DNA of 64,000 nucleotides, from NCBI RefSeq assembly GCF_963664135.1, contig NZ_OY760905.1, positions 124,001 to 188,000 of the forward strand. Direction: 5' to 3'. The position numbers were made by a program, and so were the translations under genes. Origin of the DNA: an uncultured Acetobacterium sp. (GTDB lineage Bacteria > Bacillota > Clostridia > Eubacteriales > Eubacteriaceae). Shown here in pieces: positions 46,079 through 52,957 of this stretch. The first letter of the stretch is position 1, and each line of letters begins with the position of its first letter. The notes below the pieces were generated by a model. The model saw only the letters and a program-made list of their open reading frames with translations. It searched no databases and was not told where the DNA came from.

Positions 46079-46122
46079 GAAGTCTGTCAAAAGTCCTTTT
46101 CAGGGGATCTTTGACAGACTTT
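46079..46122. promoter_or_regulatory. Leader hairpin upstream of asrA
   Basis: GAAGTCTGTCAAA ... TTTGACAGACTTTC inverted repeat, 14-bp outer stem plus inner pairing. It lies between the candidate asrA promoter and its ribosome site. On the minus strand the following bases (CAATCTTTATT) make only a weak T-tract, so it may be an attenuator, an hcp terminator or an mRNA stabiliser. Confidence 0.5.
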
Positions 46123-46148
46123 CATTTTGTGTAGATGATGTTTAAATA

Positions 46149-46177
46149 TATCTAGTAATTTAAAATTTTAAGAACAA
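46149..46177 (-). promoter_or_regulatory. Candidate asrABC promoter
   Basis: On the minus strand TTGTTC, 17-bp spacer, TAGATA. It is a weak match and the only candidate I see between repeat R4 and asrA. Confidence 0.35.
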
Positions 46178-46194
46178 ACCTTTATTGCTTTGAT

Positions 46195-46285
46195 GCCTGT
46201 TATCACAATCAATTTTGTAACGTGCAGGCGAACAGTCGGTAGACTGTACGACGTGCAGTGTAAAAATTGTTTGGTGATAACAGGC
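46195..46285. repeat. Family-1 internal module in its own palindrome, copy R4
   Basis: 91 bp between hcp and asrA. Outer arms GCCTGTTATCAC / GTGATAACAGGC are perfect and unlike the R1-R3 ends. They enclose the CAG/CTG-centred module (AATTTTGTAACGTGCAGGCG ... CAGTGTAAAAATTG) in the orientation opposite to R1-R3. Found 36 bp downstream of the hcp stop. Confidence 0.8.
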
Positions 46286-46320
46286 GGCGAAGCTCGATAC
46301 AGTTAATTCTAAAAAATAGA

Positions 46321-47877
46321 TTAGCCCAGTAATTTTGCCATGTCAGCTTCTGGAGTAGAGATCGGAGCGATGTTGTAGTTTTCAACCAGAACGTTTAATA
46401 CGTTTGGTGAAATAAAGGCTGGCAATGATGGTCCCAATAAGATGTTTTTGATGCCAAGTGATAATAATGTCAGTAAGATACAAACCGCTTTTTGTTCGTA
46501 CCAGGACAATACCATGCTCAGTGGTAATTCATTCACGTCACATTCAAAGGCGCCAGCTAGGGCAATCGCAACCTGAATGGCTGAGTAGGCATCATTACAT
46601 TGGCCCATATCCATCAGTCGTGGCAAGCCGCCGATGGTGCCCAGATCAAGATCGTTGAATCGGTACTTACCACAGGCAAGCGTTAAGACAATCGTATCAG
46701 CTGGTGTTTTTTCAACAAATTCAGTGTAATAGTTACGTCCGGTTTTAGCGCCGTCACAGCCGCCAACCAGGAAGAAGTGTTTGATATCGCCGGCTTTAAC
46801 AGCGGCGATGACCTTGTCAGCGACGCCTAAAACAGTGCCATGACCAAATCCGGTTAACAGCGTTTTGCCGCCGTTGATGCCGGTCATTTCCTTATCTTCA
46901 GGGTATCCGCCCAGTTCCAGTGCTTTGGCAATCACTGGCGCAAAGTCTTTTTCTTTGCCAACATGAATCATACCCGGGTATTGAACCATATCAGTGGTGA
47001 AAATACGGTCAGAATAGCTTTCTTTTACTGGCATAATACAGTTGGTGGTGAACAGAACCGGAGCTGGTACAGCTGCAAATTCTTTTTGTTGATTCTGCCA
47101 TGCGGTGCCGAAGTTTCCTTTTAAGTGAGAATATTTTTTAAGTTCTGGATAAGCATGAGCTGGCAGCATCTCGCCATGGGTGTAAATATTAACGCCCTTG
47201 CCTTCAGTTTGTTCCAGCAATAATTTTAAATCATGTAAATCATGACCGGTGATGATGATGAATGGCCCCTTTTCGATGGTTAAGGGAACTTCAGTTGGGA
47301 CTGGGGTGCCATAGGTTTCGGTGTTGGCTTTGTCAAGGAGCGCCATACATTTTAAATTGATATCACCCGTTTTAAGAACCAGTGGAAGCAACGCATCCAT
47401 GCCCAAATCGGATCCAACTGCTACTAATGCTTCGTAGAAGAAGGCATCAACTTCAGAATCTTTGTAGCCTAAAATTGCGGCATGGTGAGCATAGGCTGCA
47501 ACCCCTTTAACGCCTAAAAGGATTAGTGTTTTTAAAGAACGGATATCTTCATTGTCGTCCCATAATTTTGCCATATCATAATCTTCTGCAGTAGGATCCA
47601 GATCCGCTTTCATTTTATCGACACAAGCGACCATCACTTTGATACTTTCATCGTCAAAGTTGACATTGGTAACAGTAGTGAACAAAGCTTTTTTAATACA
47701 GGCGTCAGTGGCTTCGGTAGCAGCCGTTTTTTGAACGGCTTTGGCTAAACCAATACAGGCACCGATTAATTTATCCTGATCTCCGGCAACAACAGGTGTT
47801 TTACCACAGACTCCGCTGACCTCACATCCGGTTCCTTTGGCAGTTTGTTCACATTGAAAACAAAACATATCTTTCAT
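46321..47877 (-). CDS. hcp: Hybrid cluster protein / hydroxylamine reductase
   Basis: 518 residues. The N-terminal [4Fe-4S] ligands are in MFCFQCEQTAKGTGCEVSGVC (Cys6, 9, 18, 24), and the hybrid Fe-S-O cluster motifs appear in the C-terminal half (ACGKYRFND, GQCNDAYSA and the acidic/Cys residues around them). Hcp proteins reduce hydroxylamine in vitro and act in NO/nitrosative stress. AGAGAGG precedes the ATG. The promoter region contains a perfect palindrome. Together with the flavo-diiron protein and AsrABC it suggests protection from oxidised nitrogen and sulfur species. Confidence 0.95.
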   Translation of the reverse strand: MKDMFCFQCEQTAKGTGCEVSGVCGKTPVVAGDQDKLIGACIGLAKAVQKTAATEATDACIKKALFTTVTNVNFDDESIKVMVACVDKMKADLDPTAEDYDMAKLWDDNEDIRSLKTLILLGVKGVAAYAHHAAILGYKDSEVDAFFYEALVAVGSDLGMDALLPLVLKTGDINLKCMALLDKANTETYGTPVPTEVPLTIEKGPFIIITGHDLHDLKLLLEQTEGKGVNIYTHGEMLPAHAYPELKKYSHLKGNFGTAWQNQQKEFAAVPAPVLFTTNCIMPVKESYSDRIFTTDMVQYPGMIHVGKEKDFAPVIAKALELGGYPEDKEMTGINGGKTLLTGFGHGTVLGVADKVIAAVKAGDIKHFFLVGGCDGAKTGRNYYTEFVEKTPADTIVLTLACGKYRFNDLDLGTIGGLPRLMDMGQCNDAYSAIQVAIALAGAFECDVNELPLSMVLSWYEQKAVCILLTLLSLGIKNILLGPSLPAFISPNVLNVLVENYNIAPISTPEADMAKLLG

Positions 47878-47923
47878 CTTTTTACCTCTCTCGTAAAATA
47901 TTTTTTAATAGATTTATATATAA

Positions 47924-47938
47924 CCTGTCTTAGACAGG
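47924..47938 (-). promoter_or_regulatory. Palindromic operator candidate in the hcp promoter
   Basis: CCTGTCTTAGACAGG, perfect 7-bp half-sites. On the minus strand it is followed at once by TTATATATAAAT, a likely -10 region, and preceded by TTATTC, a possible -35. It would then fill the promoter spacer. A second dyad, ACCCATTAAAATTGGGT, is at 47977-47993. Confidence 0.5.
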
Positions 47939-47993
47939 GAATAATCAGTGTAAAAAAACATAACTACTATTGAATTACCCATTAAAATTGGGT

Positions 47994-48245
47994 TAAACCA
48001 TTTTACTTCTATTTTCTGAATCCAAGCGACTCGTGTTAATCGTATTCAATTGATGTATTTATTTGAAAAAAATCTCTTTTATCGGGAATGATTGTTTGCT
48101 GCGACGTTCTGTATTTCTAATCTGACGATGACGTAATCATACTACACTATTTTCATGCTGACGGTTGCAAATGCAACAGAAAATAAAAAAATACCAAATA
48201 TTTGAAAAAAATTGTCGATTAAGTTGCCATAAGTGTTTCTAATTC
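47994..48245. other. Divergent AT-rich region between hcp and the lipase-like gene
   Basis: About 250 bp with no ORF, hairpin or repeat that I can support. It must hold upstream elements of both divergent promoters. Confidence 0.4.
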
Positions 48246-48273
48246 TTTGATTTTACAACCAATTATGATATGA
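48246..48273 (+). promoter_or_regulatory. Candidate promoter of the DUF2974/GAF/ABC gene
   Basis: TTGATT, 16-bp spacer, TATGAT. The predicted start is about 48280, just before repeat R5, so R5 would open the 5' leader. Confidence 0.5.
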
Positions 48274-48288
48274 TTTCTTTAGATAGAT

Positions 48289-48336
48289 AGGCATTGGCGA
48301 AACGGATCAGAACGCTAACGGCACGTTCACAATTGC
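48289..48336. repeat. Family-1 minimal repeat, copy R5
   Basis: 48 bp from GGCATTGGCGAAACG to CGTTCACAATTGCC, the terminal inverted repeats of family 1 joined by the short GTGCCGT-AGC segment, in reverse orientation to R1. It ends 34 bp before the ATG at 48371. Confidence 0.75.
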
Positions 48337-48370
48337 CTCAATATTGTATTGAAAGAAAAGGGGACAATCG

Positions 48371-50362
48371 ATGAGTCTGAAAATGAGCAATCTGCTGGAC
48401 GTAGAAAAATACTTGCTGCTTGAAATGGTCTATTTTCATCTGCCATCTGAATATAAAAACCAGATTACGAGAACGACACCGATGAAACTGGATGAGTTCA
48501 TTGATCTTATGGATGTCTGTGGTTATGCAATTCTTCCAGGTTTTGTCAGTCGGTCTCAAAGTGGCCGAAAGTATGCTAGACAAAGACAGGCTCATTTCCG
48601 GCGGATTTATGCCGCCAGCGAAAATTTGGCAGATGTCGTGATTACTGGCTATGCAAATGACAATTTTGGTCAATTTGGTAACACATCGGATAAAAACAAA
48701 ACCAGTTTTGTCGGACTGGCCTTTGAAGATGGCGAAAACAATGCGGCGGTGACTTTCAGTGGCTGCGAGCAGATGTATCTATCCAGTGTCGTTCTGGATT
48801 GGGCGGGCTGTCTGATTGCGTCATTGGGGGTTGTCACTACCCATCATCACAAGGCGATGGCCTTTTATGACCGTCATATGGCAGGGATCTTAGGCGAACG
48901 CAATATTCTGGGGCATTCCAAAGGCGGGAATTTGGCCACCTATGTGTACATCAACCGTCTGGAAGAAAACACCAATGCCTATTGTGTTAACGCTCAACCC
49001 TATTGCTGGTATACCATGACTGAAACCCAGAAAGAAGCGCTTAAAACGGATCGGTTTGAGTATATTGTCCATGCCAATGACCCGACCCGAAAGGCCAGCT
49101 ATGTTTCCTATATCAGCCGGACTGCGCCGCTTAACCGCTATGCCGCCCAGCGATTTATCAATGTCCATGGTTTAGAAGAGGTGAATTTTGACGAATTTGG
49201 CAATCTGGAAGGTACCCGGGTGATCCGGGAAACCACCAGTCAGCTCCGGTCGCGGATTTTCAAAGACTATACCGCCGAAAAACGGCTTACCCATGATGAA
49301 TGCATGGCAAATTTTCAGGAAAAACTGAAAGAAATTACCTCACTGCCCCGGCTTTTCAGCACCACCTTGGATGAGATATTGATGGTGACCGAAGCTCAGG
49401 CGGCGATTATCTGGCTAAAAGATAAGGATGATAAAGGTGAATATATCTATCCGCTGATTATCAAAAGCCCCGGAGCGGAGGATTTGTACCAATTAAAACT
49501 CAGAGCCGGATACGGTATTGCGGCCCAGTGTGTTTTTGATGGTTTGCCCCTTTTTATCAGGGATTCCAAACAATATAAACTTCATTTTAACGGCATTGAT
49601 CGGGCAATGGGCATCACCATCACTTCAGAAATAGCGGTTCCCCTAGGCATTGATGAAACAGAAGTGTTTGGAGCGTTAGAACTGGTCAATAAAAAAAATG
49701 GACTGTTCACGCTGGAAGATTTTGCCCTGGTCAACGAGATGACGCTGGCAATGCTTACCGTCTTTAAAAAATCTGGCGAATCCCTGGACAGCTACCGGGA
49801 TTTCTCGCTGTTACAAATCAGAAAGAGCGGCAAGCGAAGCTTTGCCATTGAAAAGAACGGATATAAAGAAAAGTCTTTTAGCTCTCAAAATGAAAAAAAT
49901 ACATTTCTAAAAAAAATCACCGGCTTGAATTTGGAGCCCAATGAACGGTTGATCTTTAACCGAAAAACCTTTACCAGCAGTAAACAGGAACAGTTAAAAC
50001 GCCTGCGCAAACAAGAATACGCCATTATTTTTGAGAAACCGCACCTGCGTTATTCTAAAACCCGGGTAAACACGGTTCTAATCGCCTTGCTGCTCCATTT
50101 CCGAGAGAACCGGGTTAACCTCAATGAGGTGGCTAAAATGATGGGGTTACAGGATAAACTTAAAACCCGGATCACAGACCTCACCGATGCTGAGTACATT
50201 CGGCTGGAATATGGCATGGCCCGAATCCGTCAACCCAAACTGATTATTGTCAACACCCCACCTAAGGGACTCAGTCCGGCCGCTTGTAGGGTTTTGTGTA
50301 ACCGGCTGAAAAAGGATTGCCGAAAAAAAACGGCTACGGTGATTGTTCTAGAATCGGACTAA
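48371..50362 (+). CDS. Three-part fusion: DUF2974 lipase-like, GAF, degenerate FtsE-like ABC domain
   Basis: 663 residues, soluble. Residues 1-300 are a DUF2974 (Mbeg1-like) alpha/beta-hydrolase domain with the nucleophile motif GHSKGGNLA (about 181). Residues 325-470 look like a GAF sensor (ALELVNKKNGLFTLED). Residues 480-663 follow an ABC ATPase from end to end (KKITGLNLEPNERLIFN, then IIFEKPHL at the Q-loop, MMGLQDKLKTRITDLTDAE at the signature, QPKLIIVNTPPKGLSP at Walker B). All catalytic positions are lost: NEKNT for GxGKT, LTDAE for LSGGE, NTPP for DEPT. A ligand-controlled hydrolase with a regulatory pseudo-ABC part is one reading (inference). AAAGGGG precedes the ATG. Confidence 0.78.
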   Translation: MSLKMSNLLDVEKYLLLEMVYFHLPSEYKNQITRTTPMKLDEFIDLMDVCGYAILPGFVSRSQSGRKYARQRQAHFRRIYAASENLADVVITGYANDNFGQFGNTSDKNKTSFVGLAFEDGENNAAVTFSGCEQMYLSSVVLDWAGCLIASLGVVTTHHHKAMAFYDRHMAGILGERNILGHSKGGNLATYVYINRLEENTNAYCVNAQPYCWYTMTETQKEALKTDRFEYIVHANDPTRKASYVSYISRTAPLNRYAAQRFINVHGLEEVNFDEFGNLEGTRVIRETTSQLRSRIFKDYTAEKRLTHDECMANFQEKLKEITSLPRLFSTTLDEILMVTEAQAAIIWLKDKDDKGEYIYPLIIKSPGAEDLYQLKLRAGYGIAAQCVFDGLPLFIRDSKQYKLHFNGIDRAMGITITSEIAVPLGIDETEVFGALELVNKKNGLFTLEDFALVNEMTLAMLTVFKKSGESLDSYRDFSLLQIRKSGKRSFAIEKNGYKEKSFSSQNEKNTFLKKITGLNLEPNERLIFNRKTFTSSKQEQLKRLRKQEYAIIFEKPHLRYSKTRVNTVLIALLLHFRENRVNLNEVAKMMGLQDKLKTRITDLTDAEYIRLEYGMARIRQPKLIIVNTPPKGLSPAACRVLCNRLKKDCRKKTATVIVLESD

Positions 50363-50409
50363 AAAGAGATCTGAAAAGAAATCTGAAAAGAAATTTGAAT
50401 TGAAGTTTG
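50362..50409 (+). repeat. Four tandem 12-bp repeats
   Basis: AAAAGAGATCTG, AAAAGAAATCTG, AAAAGAAATTTG and a decayed AATTGAAGTTTG follow one another, beginning at the last base of the preceding stop codon. They run directly into repeat R7. Confidence 0.8.
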
Positions 50410-50426
50410 GTAATTGCAAAAGTACC
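50409..50426. repeat. Family-1 remnant, copy R7
   Basis: GGTAATTGCAAAAGTACC: the left end of family 1 joined to the terminal ACC of the right end, followed by TATT as in R1 and R6. It looks like an internally deleted copy. It ends 48 bp before the GTG at 50475. Confidence 0.55.
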
Positions 50427-50474
50427 TATTTAGAAATAATAATAAAAAAAGAAAGAATAAAAAGTGAGGTAACT

Positions 50475-50948
50475 GTGATAAATCTGGAAATTCCCGGCCA
50501 CGAGCCCATCGTCGTGGAGCATGTGACCTTTGATTACAATGGCACCCTGGCGGTGGACGGCTATCTGGTCGATGGACTGAGAGAAAGACTGGTGGCGTTA
50601 GCAAAGCGGGGGGTGGCTGTGCATATTCTCACTGCCGATACCTTTGGTCTGGTACGAGAGCAATGCGGAGAGCTGCCGTTAACCATCGAAATTTTTTCAA
50701 AAGATAATATTTCCCAAAAGAAAAGGGCTTTTGTTGAAAAGATCGGCGGAGCGACAAATCTGGCTATTGGCAACGGCAATAATGACCGGGAAATGTTTGC
50801 CGAAAGTCGCTTATCGATTGTGGTGATGGGCAAAGAGGGCTGCTGCGTGAAGTCTTTGCTGGCAGCGGATATTGTGGTAAACAGCCCGTTGGATGCTTTG
50901 GATCTGTTGCTGAATACCGATCGGATCGTGGCGACGTTGCGAACCTGA
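50475..50948 (+). CDS. HAD-family hydrolase (soluble P-type ATPase-like, COG4087)
   Basis: 157 residues. Motif I is FDYNGTLA (about 20-27), with the nucleophile Asp but Asn in place of the second Asp of DxD. The motif-III Lys is in ISQKKRAFVEKIGG, and motif IV is GNGNNDREM (about 97). The length and motif match the small cytoplasmic proteins resembling the P-domain of P-type ATPases; their substrate is unknown. Start is GTG 50475 with GAGG 6 nt upstream; upstream in-frame codons from 50400 lie within repeats. Confidence 0.8.
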   Translation: MINLEIPGHEPIVVEHVTFDYNGTLAVDGYLVDGLRERLVALAKRGVAVHILTADTFGLVREQCGELPLTIEIFSKDNISQKKRAFVEKIGGATNLAIGNGNNDREMFAESRLSIVVMGKEGCCVKSLLAADIVVNSPLDALDLLLNTDRIVATLRT

Positions 50949-51072
50949 AACAGCGTGGACGATCAGCTGGCAATTCTGGAAAAACAGAACCAAGACCTGA
51001 GAAGTGCGCAATGGCATTCCCAGATCTGCTAAAATTAAAACTTTTTGATTAAAGCTTTTTACGGTTTGGAAT

Positions 51073-51378
51073 TTACTGGCTGACTTTCTGCCCACAGTTT
51101 AAGCAGAATTTTGAATCAGCGGCCAAGGTTGAACCGCAATTGGTGCAGTGCAGGGCATCTGTCTGTTTGAACCCACATTCCGGGCAGAACTTGGAATGGG
51201 CGGGAATCACCGTTTTGCAATGACTGCAAACCATGGTGTCCGGTTGTATGGCAGCCTGGGGCTGATTTTTGCTCATTTTCAGGGCATCTTCGTCTTCTAC
51301 AAAATCCAATATGCTGCCAACCAGACCATGATGATGATCGTGGCGGCGAGAATCGTTATCGTCGTATGAACGGCTCAT
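51073..51378 (-). CDS. Double zinc-ribbon protein
   Basis: 101 residues. A His/Asp-rich N-terminus (RRHDHHHG) is followed by two zinc ribbons: CSHCKTVIPAHSKFCPECG (about 51-69) and CTNCGSTLAADSKFCLNCG (about 78-96). Such modules bind zinc and mediate protein or nucleic-acid contacts; there is no catalytic part. The His-rich stretch might bind metal. AGAGGTG precedes the ATG. It converges on the HAD gene. Confidence 0.82.
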   Translation of the reverse strand: MSRSYDDNDSRRHDHHHGLVGSILDFVEDEDALKMSKNQPQAAIQPDTMVCSHCKTVIPAHSKFCPECGFKQTDALHCTNCGSTLAADSKFCLNCGQKVSQ

Positions 51379-51558
51379 AATTTACACCTCTTAATTAATT
51401 ATAAAATGATCGTTTGAATTAAACATTAATGATAATCTATAACTTTTTTAGGATCTTGTAAAGGCGTAGAATGAAAATGGTTAAAAATACGCCATTTAGT
51501 AGCTGAATTTTATTATCACTTTTGTTAATTTAATATAAAATGGGGTAATGTGAAGTCT
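51379..51558. other. Divergent intergenic DNA with a hairpin
   Basis: AT-rich. GGCGTA at 51463-51468 and TACGCC at 51488-51493 can pair. No ORF or clear promoter was found; R3 follows. Confidence 0.35.
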
Positions 51559-51808
51559 AATACGAAAGTGCCGTGAGCTTTCCGTTCAGTTTCGCACGAA
51601 ACAACCAGAAGAAATCGCTACGCGAATTTCTTCTTTGTCGCGGGCAGTCGCCAACTACAAGCAAGCTTGTGATTGGCTCGTTGCCTTCGCGAATTTTTAC
51701 ACTGTACGTCGTACAGGCTACCGCCTGTTCGCCTACGTGTTACAAAATTGTTTGTGGAAACGAACGAAAAGCAAATAATGTTCAATTTTTATTAGGCTTT
51801 AAATAACC
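51559..51808. repeat. Family-1 modular hairpin repeat, copy R3
   Basis: 250 bp. The left part GAAAGTGCCGTGAGCTTT ... TTTCGCACGAAACAA matches R1/R2. The extra block seen in R2 is present, but inverted and placed left of the CAG/CTG module (about 51606-51695). The module itself keeps the R1/R2 orientation. The outermost ends have decayed. The right end (AAATAACC) is 30 bp before the ATG at 51839. Confidence 0.82.
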
Positions 51809-51838
51809 TTCAATTTAGAGAAATAAGGAGAATTCAAT

Positions 51839-52696
51839 ATGAGAGAAGATTATATTAACTATCAGGGCAAGAAAATCTGGTATTCGGTTTATGGAGAAGC
51901 GTCGCAGCAAACACCCCTGCTGGTGGTTCACGGCGGACCTGGTTTTTTGAGCATCCCGGATACCATTGCCGACTTCAGCGACGGGCGACCGGTTTATTTT
52001 TATGATCAACTGGGTAGCGGAAAATCTGAAAAAGCGAATGATCATGACGATTATTCCCTGGCATACTTTGTTTCCGAGCTGGATGCCGTCATTCAGGGTT
52101 TACAGCTTAGCGAAGTGATTTTGCTGGGACTTTCCTGGGGCTGTGGTCTGATTGCTGCCTATATGTTGGACAAGCGGCCGCAGTTTGTCAAAGCGTTGAT
52201 CCTTTCGGCTCCCTATTTGAGCACCCCGCTGTGGGAAGAATGTGCCATGGAAAACATCTCGAATCTGCCGGAAGTCATTCAAAAGATCATCGTTGAAGCT
52301 GAAAAAAATCAGGAATTTGGTGAAGCCTATGAGAAGGCTGCCGAGGTCTATTATGGAAATTACCTCTGTCGTCTGGATCCCTGGCCGGATAGCGTGATGG
52401 ATTCTTTCGGTAAATTGAATATGGATGTCTATTTAACCATGTGGGGACCCAGCGAATTCAGCGTCAACGGCAAACTAAAGCGTTTTGACCTGATGCCCCG
52501 ACTCCATGAAATCCCCGTGCCGGTGCTGCTGACCTGTGGGGACAATGATGAAGCCGGCGTTAAAATGGTGAAAGATTTTCAAATGGAATTTCCCCAGGGA
52601 TCAATGGCGGTGATTCCCAGCTCTGCACATTTGCATCATATTGAACAGCCCGTTATTTATAAAACCATTGTCGGTGAGTTTTTAAACGATAAGTAG
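51839..52696 (+). CDS. Alpha/beta hydrolase, proline iminopeptidase family
   Basis: 285 residues. Oxyanion-hole motif HGGPG (about 30-34), nucleophile elbow GLSWGCG with Ser at about 98, acid in CGDNDEAG (about 238) and a C-terminal SAHLHHIEQP His (about 263). Family members release N-terminal proline or other residues from peptides in the cytoplasm. AAGGAG lies 8 nt before the ATG. It is monocistronic, between repeat R3 and a strong terminator. Confidence 0.85.
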   Translation: MREDYINYQGKKIWYSVYGEASQQTPLLVVHGGPGFLSIPDTIADFSDGRPVYFYDQLGSGKSEKANDHDDYSLAYFVSELDAVIQGLQLSEVILLGLSWGCGLIAAYMLDKRPQFVKALILSAPYLSTPLWEECAMENISNLPEVIQKIIVEAEKNQEFGEAYEKAAEVYYGNYLCRLDPWPDSVMDSFGKLNMDVYLTMWGPSEFSVNGKLKRFDLMPRLHEIPVPVLLTCGDNDEAGVKMVKDFQMEFPQGSMAVIPSSAHLHHIEQPVIYKTIVGEFLNDK

Positions 52697-52768
52697 GGCC
52701 GAAACCCAATAAAACGTATTTTTATAGTTAGCGGAAAAAAACTTTCAAAAGCAATCAATTTAACCTCG

Positions 52769-52802
52769 GCAGCCTATGACCAAGCATAGGCTGTTTTTTT
52801 GC
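52769..52802 (+). terminator. Terminator after the hydrolase gene
   Basis: CAGCCTATG / CATAGGCTG stem with a 6-base loop and seven T. Confidence 0.9.
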
Positions 52803-52861
52803 GATGAATCGAAACAGTTGTTTAAAAAATGACCAGCGCCATCATAATCGATACTTTTTTT

Positions 52862-52896
52862 TGTCAATTGACAGTAATTTGGCCGAATGTTATAAT
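52862..52896 (+). promoter_or_regulatory. Consensus promoter with palindrome over the -35 box
   Basis: TTGACA (52868-52873), 17 bp, TATAAT (52891-52896): a perfect sigma-A promoter. TGTCAATTGACA (52862-52873) is a perfect 12-bp palindrome covering the -35, a likely repressor site. It drives the GlpA-like operon. Confidence 0.85.
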
Positions 52897-52957
52897 CATG
52901 TCCATAATTAGATAAAAACAATAAAACATAATAATAATAGGATAAAGGAATAGATGG

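Noticed and set aside
50362-50409. CRISPR-like array
   Set aside because: The 12-bp units are contiguous with no spacers and too short; no cas genes are in the window.
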